5,919 nucleotides of DNA from Actinomycetota bacterium (GCA_030839105.1 JAUZEI010000242.1:1-5919); one strand, 5' to 3'. Shown: positions 1 through 5,521, counted from the stretch's first letter. Program-made: numbers and translations. Notes: a model not told the origin generated them from the letters alone.

Positions 1-326
1 CGCTGATGATCGAGCTGACGCCGGAGCCGGCCCTGAGGGAATGGCTGCCGCGACTCATCGGTATCGAACACCACGTCGCGATCGTGCTGCCCGACGGCAC
101 GCGCGTGTTCGGAGCCGCGTCGGACGAGGACGAGTCGCGCCTCACGCGCGACGACATCACGGCGGCGGTGCATTTCCTGAAGTTCCGTTTCACGCCCGCC
201 GATGTCGACATGTTCGCGAGCGGGCCGGTGCACATCGTCGTCGACCATCCGGAGTACGACCACGACGTGCTGCTCGACCCCGACCAGCACGAGCAGCTGC
301 TCTCGGATCTGCGCGACCGGTCGTAG
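1..326 (+). CDS. DUF3501-family protein, C-terminal part (5' end outside window)
   Basis: The frame is open to the left edge, so the ATG at 6 is probably an internal Met, not the start. About 107 residues are visible. They match the C-terminal half of DUF3501 proteins as I remember the family: a short acidic strand (MIELTPEP), then RLIGIEHHV, a strand ending in GTRVFGAA, an acidic stretch, AVHFLKFRFTP, and finally VDHPEYDH close to the C-terminus. Full-length members are roughly 190-200 residues, so about half is missing here. The biochemical role of the family is not established. Members often lie beside rubrerythrin and Fe-S oxidoreductase genes, which would be off the left edge. The next gene on this strand is dut, about 60 bases on. 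The family call rests on remembered consensus and is moderately sure. Confidence 0.72.
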   Translation, partial: LMIELTPEPALREWLPRLIGIEHHVAIVLPDGTRVFGAASDEDESRLTRDDITAAVHFLKFRFTPADVDMFASGPVHIVVDHPEYDHDVLLDPDQHEQLLSDLRDRS

Positions 327-376
327 CCCCGCGCGGCGATTACCGCGGGCCACGGCGTCGCTCGTGTCGGCCTCGA

Positions 377-382
377 TAGCCT
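377..382 (+). promoter_or_regulatory. Putative -10 box (TAGCCT) for dut
   Basis: TAGCCT fits the actinobacterial -10 pattern TAnnnT. Seven bases separate it from the ATC proposed as the dut start, so a transcript would begin at or next to that codon. The same hexamer precedes the minus-strand LLM operon. No recognisable -35 element is seen, and a six-base match with four degenerate positions is weak alone. Confidence 0.35.
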
Positions 383-389
383 CGCCCGC

Positions 390-833
390 ATCTCTCTCAG
401 CATCCGCGTCCGCCGTCTCGATCCCGATCTCCCGCTTCCCGGTCGCACGCACGCGGGTGATGCCGGCTACGACCTGATCGCGCGGGTCGAGGTGCGACTC
501 GCGCCGGCCGGCGGGCGCGCCCTCGTCCCGACCGGCATCGCGCTCGCGATCCCGGACGGTTACGCGGGGTTCGTCCAGCCCCGGTCGGGTCTCGCGTTGC
601 GGCACGGCGTGACCTGTCTCAACACGCCCGGGCTGATCGACGCGGGCTATCGCGACGAGGTCAGCGTGCTGCTCGTGAACCTCGACCCGACAGCTGCGTT
701 CGACGTGGCGCGCGGCGACCGCATCGCGCAGCTTGTTGTCCAACGGGTCGAGGACGTGGTGTGGCGGGAGGTCGACGAGCTCGACGACTCCTCGCGGGGC
801 ACCGGCGGTTGGGGCTCCACGGGTCGGCGGTGA
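390..833 (+). CDS. dut: dUTP diphosphatase (dUTPase), non-standard start
   Basis: Trimeric dUTPase, which hydrolyses dUTP to dUMP and diphosphate. This keeps uracil out of DNA and supplies dUMP for thymidylate synthesis; it is cytosolic. Counting from the ATC at 390, all five motifs are present: DAGYDL (24-29), PRSGLA (64-69), GLIDAGYRDE (81-90, catalytic Asp84 and Tyr87), RGDRIAQLVV (108-117) and the glycine-rich tail RGTGGWGSTG (136-145). A length of 147 residues is normal for the family. The start is the oddity. After the upstream stop at 324-326, the frame contains no ATG, GTG, TTG or CTG until CTG 474 and GTG 492, and both of those would remove motif I. I chose ATC 390 because it gives a family-like N-terminus ([M]SLSIRVRRLDP) and lies seven bases after a TAGCCT box. 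ATC 402 is an alternative; a caller restricted to standard starts would report 492-833. Trp in the tail replaces the usual Phe or His. Confidence 0.9.
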   Translation: MSLSIRVRRLDPDLPLPGRTHAGDAGYDLIARVEVRLAPAGGRALVPTGIALAIPDGYAGFVQPRSGLALRHGVTCLNTPGLIDAGYRDEVSVLLVNLDPTAAFDVARGDRIAQLVVQRVEDVVWREVDELDDSSRGTGGWGSTGRR

Positions 834-839
834 CGGCCA

Positions 840-868
840 TTCGCCGTTCGGGCGCGCTCTTGTAGGGT
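840..868 (+). promoter_or_regulatory. Putative leaderless promoter of the tandem LLM operon
   Basis: A TAGGGT -10 box (863-868) is followed by exactly six bases and then the ATG at 875, so transcription would start at the first base of the start codon. A weak -35 candidate, TTCGCC (840-845), lies 17 bases upstream. No Shine-Dalgarno sequence precedes this ATG, as expected for a leaderless mRNA. The box lies in the 41-base gap after dut. Confidence 0.5.
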
Positions 869-874
869 CACCGG

Positions 875-1813
875 ATGCACGATCGCAGATTTCGCTTCGG
901 CCTCGCTTGCAGCAAAGGCCGTTCCCGCAAGGAATTCACCGAGCTCGCGCGCAAATCCGAGTCGCTCGGTTACTCGACGCTGTTCGTTCCGGATCACTTC
1001 GTGGAACACGACCTTGCGCCGACCATCGCGCTCGCGCACGCGGCCGCGGTCACGGACGACTTGCGGGTCGGAACGTTCGTGCTCGGCAACGACTACAAAC
1101 ATCCCGTCGTGAGCGCGCGCGAGATGGCCTCGCTCGACCTGCTCTCCGACGGTCGACTGGAGCTCGGCATCGGGGCGGGCTGGATGACCGCCGACTACGA
1201 AAAGGCCGGCATCCCTCTGGACCGCGCCGGCGTTCGCATCGCCCGCCTCGCGGAGGCGATCGTGATCATCAAGGGCCTGTTTGCGCCCGGTCCGTTCACC
1301 TTCGAGGGCAAGTATTACCGCGTCACCGATCTCGACGGCATGCCGAAGCCGGTCCAGGCGCCCGTGCCGTTCTTCGTGGGTGGTGGCGCGCCGAAGATCC
1401 TCGCGCTGGCCGCCCGCGAGGCGCAGATCGTAGGCATCAACGCCAATCTGCGGTCGGGCGACGGCACTTCGCCCGACGCGGCGAAGTCGATGACGCCCGA
1501 GGCGACGGATCAGAAACTGGGCTGGGTGCGCGACGCGGCCGGAGATCGCTTCGGCGACATCGAGCTGCAATCGCTCGTCGGCTTCGTCTACGTCACCGAC
1601 GACGCCAAGCGGATCCTCGAGGGGATCGCGAGCTCGTTCGGCGTCTCGGTCGAGGATGCGCGACTTGCGCCTCCGTGTCTCGTGGGCACCGAGGACGACA
1701 TCGTCGCATCGCTGGAAGAGCGCCGCGAACGCTGGCAGATGTCGTACCACGTCGTCGAGGACCGCGCGATCGACACGTTCGCACCGATCGTCGCGCGCCT
1801 CGCGGGGAAGTAG
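875..1813 (+). CDS. F420-dependent LLM-class oxidoreductase, MSMEG_2516/TIGR03621-like (copy 1)
   Basis: A 312-residue TIM-barrel flavin/F420 enzyme of the bacterial luciferase-like superfamily, and a full-length member. It should use reduced or oxidised F420 for hydride transfer to an unknown substrate in the cytosol. Visible landmarks are the first barrel strand FRFGLAC (6-12), LGYSTLFVPDHF (31-42), VGTFVLGNDYKHP (65-77), the subfamily signature LLSDGRLELGIGAGW (89-103), MPKPVQ (156-161), PFFVGGG (165-171, phosphate-binding loop region), AAREAQIVGIN (179-189), WVRDAAGDR and LVGTE near the end. The start ATG lies six bases after a TAGGGT box and has no Shine-Dalgarno, consistent with leaderless translation. 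The next gene starts five bases after this stop and is a clear paralogue, about half identical by eye over residues 34-195. Family membership is firm; the F420 cofactor comes from the family and the substrate is unknown. Confidence 0.93.
   Translation: MHDRRFRFGLACSKGRSRKEFTELARKSESLGYSTLFVPDHFVEHDLAPTIALAHAAAVTDDLRVGTFVLGNDYKHPVVSAREMASLDLLSDGRLELGIGAGWMTADYEKAGIPLDRAGVRIARLAEAIVIIKGLFAPGPFTFEGKYYRVTDLDGMPKPVQAPVPFFVGGGAPKILALAAREAQIVGINANLRSGDGTSPDAAKSMTPEATDQKLGWVRDAAGDRFGDIELQSLVGFVYVTDDAKRILEGIASSFGVSVEDARLAPPCLVGTEDDIVASLEERRERWQMSYHVVEDRAIDTFAPIVARLAGK
1804..1810 (+). promoter_or_regulatory. Ribosome binding site of LLM copy 2
   Basis: GGGGAAG lies in the last codons of LLM copy 1, eight bases before the ATG at 1819. 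It fixes that start inside a much longer open frame (733-2748) and implies co-translation with the upstream gene. Confidence 0.65.
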
Positions 1814-1818
1814 AGAAC

Positions 1819-2748
1819 ATGAACACTTTCCGATTCGGCGTGCAGGTCTCGCAGGTGGGCTCGGCGTCGGAATGGCGCGACAAGGCGCGCAAGCTCGAGG
1901 ACCTCGGATACTCGACGCTGTTCATGCCCGACCACTTCGGCGAGGAGTTGGCGCCGCTGCCCGCGATCGCCATGGCTGCGGCGCACACGACGACATTGCA
2001 CGTGGGATCACTCGTGTTCGACAACGACTACAAGCACCCCGCGATACTCGCCAAGGAAGCGGCGACCATCGACCTGCTCAGCGACGGGCGTTTCGAGTTC
2101 GGCATCGGTGCCGGTTGGATGCGGGCGGACTACGACATGCTCGGTCTGCCGTACGACCCGCCGGCCGTGCGCGTCGACCGGTTCGAGGAAGCGCTGCACA
2201 TCATGAAGCAGTGCTTCACCGGCGAACAGTTCACCTACCACGGCGAGCACTACCGCATCACCGACTACGCATCTTGGCCGAAGCCCGTGCAGCAACCGGG
2301 GCCTCCGTTGTTGATCGGCGGAGGTGGCAAGCGTGTGCTGTCGATCGCGGCTCGCGAGGCCGACATCGTCGGGATCAATCCGAACCTTCGGGCGGGGGAG
2401 ATCGGCCTCGACGCGGCGAAGGACTCGTTGCGCGAGCAGACCGACCGAAAGGTGCAGTGGGTCCGCGAAGCGGCCGGTGATCGGATCGACGATATCGAGA
2501 TCCAGATGCGCTTCTTCATCACGAGGGTCACGCCCGACCGGATGAAGCTCGCGGAGGCGCTTGCACCCTCGTTCGGAGTCTCGCCGGCGGAGGCGCTGGA
2601 GTCGGGTGCGACCTTGGTCGGGACCGAGAAAGAGATCACCGAACAGTTGCACCGTCGGCGCGAGGAGTGGGGATTGTCCTACATCGTGGTAGGCGACGAG
2701 AACGTCGACGAGTTCGCGCCGGTCGTGGCCGAGCTCGCGGGGACCTAG
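1819..2748 (+). CDS. F420-dependent LLM-class oxidoreductase, MSMEG_2516/TIGR03621-like (copy 2)
   Basis: A 309-residue paralogue of the preceding gene, with the same TIM-barrel layout: FRFGVQVSQ (4-12), LGYSTLFMPDHF (29-40), NDYKHP (69-74), LLSDGRFEFGIGAGW (86-100), WPKPVQ (153-158), PPLLIGGGGKRVL (162-174), AAREADIVGINPNL (177-190), WVREAAGDR, SFGVS and LVGTE. The strongest conservation with copy 1 is in the barrel core. The loops differ, for example 104-122 and the insert before WPKP, suggesting a different substrate or a shared heteromeric role. The reading frame stays open upstream to 733 through copy 1, but the Shine-Dalgarno, paralogue alignment and operon spacing all place the start at 1819. 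Its TAG stop lies in a CTAG palindrome shared with the convergent hydrolase gene. It is probably transcribed from the promoter before copy 1. The substrate is unknown. Confidence 0.93.
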   Translation: MNTFRFGVQVSQVGSASEWRDKARKLEDLGYSTLFMPDHFGEELAPLPAIAMAAAHTTTLHVGSLVFDNDYKHPAILAKEAATIDLLSDGRFEFGIGAGWMRADYDMLGLPYDPPAVRVDRFEEALHIMKQCFTGEQFTYHGEHYRITDYASWPKPVQQPGPPLLIGGGGKRVLSIAAREADIVGINPNLRAGEIGLDAAKDSLREQTDRKVQWVREAAGDRIDDIEIQMRFFITRVTPDRMKLAEALAPSFGVSPAEALESGATLVGTEKEITEQLHRRREEWGLSYIVVGDENVDEFAPVVAELAGT

Positions 2749-3440
2749 GCCGTCTCGGACGGTTCCTGCGCGAAACGGGCGGGAATCCATTCGGCCAGCC
2801 GTTCGTGCACTTCGCTCGCGGCCTGCGTGAGGAGATGGCCCGCGCCGGGGAGCAACACGACTTCGCCGTGGCCGGCCAGCATCTGGACGATGCGGCTCGT
2901 CTCCGCCGGCAGGATTTCGTCGTCGGTGCCGTGCATCAGGAGCAGCGGGATATCGCCGAGCTCCGACGCGTGCTCGCAACCCGCCGACTGCGTAGCGAGT
3001 GTCACCACCCCGCGACAGTGCTCGCCCAGGACCGTTCCGGCCTGGATCGCGACGGCACCGCCGAACGAATGCCCGATCACGACGAAGCCACGCGCGCCCG
3101 AACGACTCGCGAGATCGGCCGCTGCGGCCACGTCGTGTACACAACGCGACAGGTCGTTCGGCTTTCGGTAACCGATGCGCATGGTCGCGATGCCATGTGT
3201 CTCGGCGAGTTCGCGTCCGAGCGTGTGGTAGATGCCGTCGGCAGGTCCGAGCATCCCGCCCATCCCGCCGCCGCACGTGAGCACGACGCCGCGGGCGTCG
3301 CGGGGGCCGTGCCAGAGCACGCTCAGGAGCCCACGCATCGTGTAGATCTCGAGGTGCGCGAGTCCGGGCGCGACCTCGACCTCTTCGAGCCCCAGCGCCT
3401 CGAGCAGCTCGAGCGGCGAGCGCGGCTCGTCGACGCTCAC
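2745..3440 (-). CDS. Alpha/beta hydrolase
   Basis: A 231-residue serine hydrolase of the alpha/beta fold, of the compact type without a large lid (dienelactone-hydrolase or KANL3/Tex30-like in general shape). The catalytic triad is visible: Ser125 in the nucleophile elbow GHSFGG (123-128), an acid probably Asp174 in HGTDDEILP (170-178), and His202 in PGAGH (198-202). A glycine-rich CGGGMGGMLGP loop (56-66) after the first core strand probably forms the oxyanion hole. There is no signal peptide, so it is probably cytosolic. The start is a GTG that overlaps the TGA of the upstream LLM gene (GTGA) with no strong Shine-Dalgarno, so translation is probably coupled. Working with an LLM oxidoreductase, it may cleave an ester, lactone or thioester made by its partner; that is inference only. 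Its stop shares bases with the stop of the convergent LLM copy 2. Confidence 0.88.
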   Translation of the reverse strand: MSVDEPRSPLELLEALGLEEVEVAPGLAHLEIYTMRGLLSVLWHGPRDARGVVLTCGGGMGGMLGPADGIYHTLGRELAETHGIATMRIGYRKPNDLSRCVHDVAAAADLASRSGARGFVVIGHSFGGAVAIQAGTVLGEHCRGVVTLATQSAGCEHASELGDIPLLLMHGTDDEILPAETSRIVQMLAGHGEVVLLPGAGHLLTQAASEVHERLAEWIPARFAQEPSETA

Positions 3441-4339
3441 AACATCGACTTCAGCAGCGCGCGCGTCTCCGCTCGTTCGTCGCGCGATCCGTAGATCGAC
3501 GCGACGTATTCCGTCACGCCCGCGTCGGCGAGCGCGTGGACCTGCTTCTCGACGGTCGCGGCGTCACCGACCATCGCGACGTCAGCCGGACCCTCAGCTC
3601 CTTCGCGGTCGAGCATGGCGCGGTAAGAGGGCAGGAATCCGTAGACCTGGAAATCGCGAGCGGCGCGTTCGCGAGCGCCGTCGACGTCGTTCGTGACGCA
3701 GATGGGAAGCGAAGTGGCGATGCGTGGCGCGGGACGGCCGGCCGCCGCGGCGGCGGCCGCGATGATCGGAACGGTATGCGACGCGAGCGTGGCGGGTCCG
3801 GTCATCCACGTGACGGTGCCGTCGGCCACCGTTCCCGCGAGCTTGAGCATCTGCTCGCCGAGCGCGGCGACGAGGACCGGGCAGGGAACGCGAGGCTCGA
3901 CACCGATGCTCGCTTCGGTGCTGATCGTCTCGCCCCGGAACGAGACCTTGCCCTCGTGGATGAGCGGCATGAGCACCGCGAGGTATTCGCGCATGTGGCG
4001 GACGGGCTTGTCGAAGGACAACCCGAACATGTTCTCGATGACCATCTGGTGCGAGAGCCCGATGCCGAGAACGAAGCGTCCGCCGCTGGCGGCCTGCACG
4101 GTGAGCGCCTGTTGCGCCATCGTCAGGGGGTGGCGACCGTAGGTCGGTACGACGCCCGTCTGGAGCTCGATGCGGGGAATCTCACGGCCGACGATGCCGA
4201 GCACGCCCATCGCGTCGAGCGCGAAGATCTGGGGGAGCGCGTACGAGGAGAAGCCGTCCGCCTCCGCCGCGCGGGCGTCGGTGACGACGTCGTCGACGCT
4301 CCTACCTGCGGTATCGCCTCCGAAGATGCCAATTTTCAT
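3437..4339 (-). CDS. F420-dependent LLM-class oxidoreductase, MSMEG_4879/TIGR03564-like
   Basis: A 300-residue luciferase-like TIM-barrel enzyme, full length, of a subfamily different from the two plus-strand copies. Landmarks are the N-terminal strand MKIGIFGGD (1-9), the ELQTGVVPTYGRHP strand and loop (58-71), ALTVQAASGGRFVLGIGLSH (78-97), MREYL (116-120), PVLVAALGEQMLKLAG (154-169, phosphate-site helix), ADGTVTWMTGP (172-182) and a VGDAATVEKQ helix start near 257-266. A run of seven alanines (194-200) occurs in a helix and coincides with a GC-only stretch of DNA. It is the first gene of a two-gene minus-strand operon with the alpha/beta hydrolase (4-base overlap). The ATG lies six bases after a TAGCCT box, with no Shine-Dalgarno, as in the plus-strand LLM operon. 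Cofactor F420 is expected from the family; the substrate is unknown. Confidence 0.92.
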   Translation of the reverse strand: MKIGIFGGDTAGRSVDDVVTDARAAEADGFSSYALPQIFALDAMGVLGIVGREIPRIELQTGVVPTYGRHPLTMAQQALTVQAASGGRFVLGIGLSHQMVIENMFGLSFDKPVRHMREYLAVLMPLIHEGKVSFRGETISTEASIGVEPRVPCPVLVAALGEQMLKLAGTVADGTVTWMTGPATLASHTVPIIAAAAAAAGRPAPRIATSLPICVTNDVDGARERAARDFQVYGFLPSYRAMLDREGAEGPADVAMVGDAATVEKQVHALADAGVTEYVASIYGSRDERAETRALLKSML

Positions 4340-4345
4340 GGCCGG

Positions 4346-4351
4346 AGGCTA
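4346..4351 (-). promoter_or_regulatory. Putative -10 box (TAGCCT) of the minus-strand LLM/hydrolase operon
   Basis: Read on the minus strand, TAGCCT is followed by six bases (CCGGCC) and then the ATG at 4339. This is the same spacing as at the plus-strand LLM operon, and it again predicts an mRNA beginning at the start codon. The -35 region is not recognisable. The box lies in the short interval shared with the divergent tRNA promoter. Confidence 0.48.
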
Positions 4352-4384
4352 GCTGTCGTCTGCGGCCCGTTCGAGTGAGGCTTG

Positions 4385-4390
4385 TATAGT
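4385..4390 (+). promoter_or_regulatory. Putative -10 box (TATAGT) of tRNA-Gly
   Basis: TATAGT is one base from the TATAAT consensus and ends 11 bases before the first base of the mature tRNA. That allows a 5' leader of about five bases, to be removed by RNase P. No good -35 hexamer is seen at 16-18 bases. It stands out in a region with few A/T runs. Confidence 0.55.
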
Positions 4391-4401
4391 GGTGGCCCAA
4401 C

Positions 4402-4474
4402 GCGGACGTGGCTCAGCTGGTAGAGCACAACCTTGCCAAGGTTGGGGTCGCGGGTTCGAATCCCGTCGTCCGCT
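4402..4474 (+). tRNA. tRNA-Gly (anticodon GCC)
   Basis: A complete cloverleaf of 73 bases. The acceptor stem GCGGACG (4402-4408) pairs fully with CGTCCGC (4467-4473), with discriminator T at 4474. The D stem is GCTC/GAGC (4411-4414 with 4423-4426). The anticodon stem CAACC/GGTTG encloses loop TTGCCAA, giving anticodon GCC at 4435-4437. The T arm is GCGGG-TTCGAAT-CCCGT (4450-4466) with one G-T pair. CCA is not encoded and must be added afterwards. It reads the glycine codons GGC and GGU, GGC being very frequent in such a GC-rich genome. The gene is divergent from the minus-strand LLM operon. tRNA-Gly 3' ends are common integration sites, but no repeat of the 3' end occurs in this window. Confidence 0.97.
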
Positions 4475-4488
4475 CTCGGAAAGTGCAG

Positions 4489-4515
4489 GTCAGCGCCGGT
4501 TCGCCCGGCGCTGAC
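4489..4515 (+). terminator. Perfect 11-bp hairpin downstream of tRNA-Gly
   Basis: GTCAGCGCCGG (4489-4499) pairs without mismatch with CCGGCGCTGAC (4505-4515) around the five-base loop TTCGC; one more G-T pair closes the base. It starts 15 bases after the tRNA. No T-run follows, so it is not a textbook intrinsic terminator, but GC-rich actinobacteria often use hairpins without a U-tract. It is the likely end, or a processing signal, of the tRNA transcript. Confidence 0.6.
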
Positions 4516-5001
4516 TCGCGTCACGAACGCGCTTGTACCCCGTCAGTACCCCACGAGCCGCCGAAGAGCGCGTCGCCGAGCATCGCGTCGGTGCGTTCGT
4601 CGGCGCGACGGAAGCGAAACCTTCACCCACGACTGGACCTCGAGGCGCGTGATCCGGCCTACGGGAGGATCCCCGAACGTGGGAAGCAGACGTGTCCGCA
4701 ACACCATCTCGTCGCGTTCCTCGCACGGTGGTCAGACGTCCCGTTCGGCCCATGCCAGTCGGAAGTTCGTTGGGATAGGCGCGGGTACCCCTCACGGCGC
4801 CGCGATGACGCGGAAGCCGCAAGCGACCCAAACTCGTGCCCCTGTTGGCAGTTCGACGGTTGCTCACGTCGCATCGTCATCGGTCAGCCGACACACCATC
4901 AGCTGGAAGACGGCGCACGCGCCGAGGCGATACCCTCGATAAGCAGTCGCGCCGCGCTCCGATTGGCAGCTACGTCTCTGGCGGGCGAGCCACACGGTAA
5001 A
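4516..5001 (+). other. Region without a convincing gene
   Basis: About 490 bases between the tRNA hairpin and the membrane-protein gene. Frames open here on both strands give low-complexity Arg/Ser/Thr-rich translations with no recognisable domain, no good ribosome site, and starts lying inside the tRNA or its hairpin. The only local structure I see is a short direct repeat, GTACCCC at 4535-4541 and 4546-4552. The stretch could be a decayed gene or the edge of an old insertion beside the tRNA, but nothing in it proves either. Confidence 0.5.
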
Positions 5002-5017
5002 GCGGTTTGGGGACCGC
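5002..5017 (-). terminator. Weak candidate terminator of the membrane-protein gene
   Basis: Read on the minus strand, GCGGT-CCCCAA-ACCGC forms a 5-bp stem followed by TTTA, starting 16 bases beyond the TAA stop. Position and orientation suit the gene, but the stem is short and the T-run minimal. Confidence 0.3.
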
Positions 5018-5033
5018 GCCCGGCTGAGAGTGG

Positions 5034-5516
5034 TTACCTGCGTGTCCGCGTGTCGCGGTCGTCATCGTCGTGGCGGCTTGCGAGTCCCATGCCCAGCACG
5101 ACGGTCTGTACTGCTGCGGTGATGAGGCCGAGTATGAGCCCGATCTCAACGCCGACGTGAGCGCCGAGGTTCGGGCTGATCTCGCCCTTGCCGAGGTAGA
5201 CGCCGATCGCAAGCAGCAGGCTCGTAGCGGCCATCCCTGTCGGAACCGCGCTCGGAACCCCTCGCCCGCGCCGGCGCTCTGTGGCGCCGAGAAGAGCGAT
5301 CAGCCCCGCGGCGAGGGAAAGCGCAATGATCGCGGTCGTCGGCATTGAGAATGCGAAGCCGGAGAACTTCCTTTGTCCTTTGCCCTCCCCGACGCTCAGC
5401 CATCGAAGGAAACCCAGGGCAAACATGAGGATGCCGAGCACGCCGCCGATCATCGACAACGTTCGTTCTCGCTTCGTCGTAGGCGACTCCTGCCCTGATG
5501 TTCCAGTCGTAGCCAT
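5034..5516 (-). CDS. Small four-helix membrane protein, function unknown
   Basis: I do not recognise a family. The product is 160 residues. It has a polar N-terminus (1-19), hydrophobic segments at about 21-41, 58-78, 91-108 and 119-146, a basic loop (ERRRGRG, 80-86) between the second and third, and a charged tail HDDDDRDTRTRR. It should be an integral membrane protein of the cell envelope with four helices and no cleavable signal. The start at 5516 is chosen because a very strong Shine-Dalgarno, GGGGAGGG, lies five bases upstream. The frame continues 66 codons further to an ATG at 5714, but that extension is Arg/Pro-rich and lacks support. It stands alone: gene-poor DNA lies downstream, and a divergent ligase-like fragment lies upstream. 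Its clean hydrophobic pattern and ribosome site make it a credible gene. Confidence 0.72.
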   Translation of the reverse strand: MATTGTSGQESPTTKRERTLSMIGGVLGILMFALGFLRWLSVGEGKGQRKFSGFAFSMPTTAIIALSLAAGLIALLGATERRRGRGVPSAVPTGMAATSLLLAIGVYLGKGEISPNLGAHVGVEIGLILGLITAAVQTVVLGMGLASRHDDDDRDTRTRR

Positions 5517-5521
5517 CAAGT

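Noticed and set aside
328..349. Inverted repeat CCCGCG/CGCGGG just after the DUF3501 stop, as a terminator
   Set aside because: Only six base pairs with a ten-base loop and no T-run. Such pairs occur by chance often in DNA this GC-rich.
647..1750. 367-codon minus-strand open frame opposite dut and LLM copy 1
   Set aside because: A mirror frame produced by GC-rich codon bias. It has no domain and is composed of Arg/Glu/Val-rich filler, while the plus strand carries clear enzyme motifs.
733..1818. Upstream extension of LLM copy 2 back to 733 (671-codon frame)
   Set aside because: The extension is the wrong frame of dut and LLM copy 1. Paralogue alignment and the Shine-Dalgarno at 1804-1810 set the start at 1819.
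2008..3276. 422-codon minus-strand open frame across LLM copy 2 and part of the hydrolase
   Set aside because: It is out of frame with the hydrolase, Arg/His-rich and domain-free; a shadow of the real genes.
3536..4378. 280-codon plus-strand open frame opposite the TIGR03564-like gene
   Set aside because: An Asp/Arg/Glu-rich mirror translation without any domain. The minus strand is clearly the coding strand.
4336..4524. Minus-strand open frame containing DDGIRTRDPNLGKVVLYQLSH
   Set aside because: This is the antisense translation of the same tRNA, another common database artefact.
4408..5160. Plus-strand open frame starting MAQLVEHNLAKVGVAGSNPVV
   Set aside because: Its N-terminus is the tRNA-Gly gene read as protein, a well-known artefact. 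The rest is low-complexity and overlaps the membrane-protein gene.
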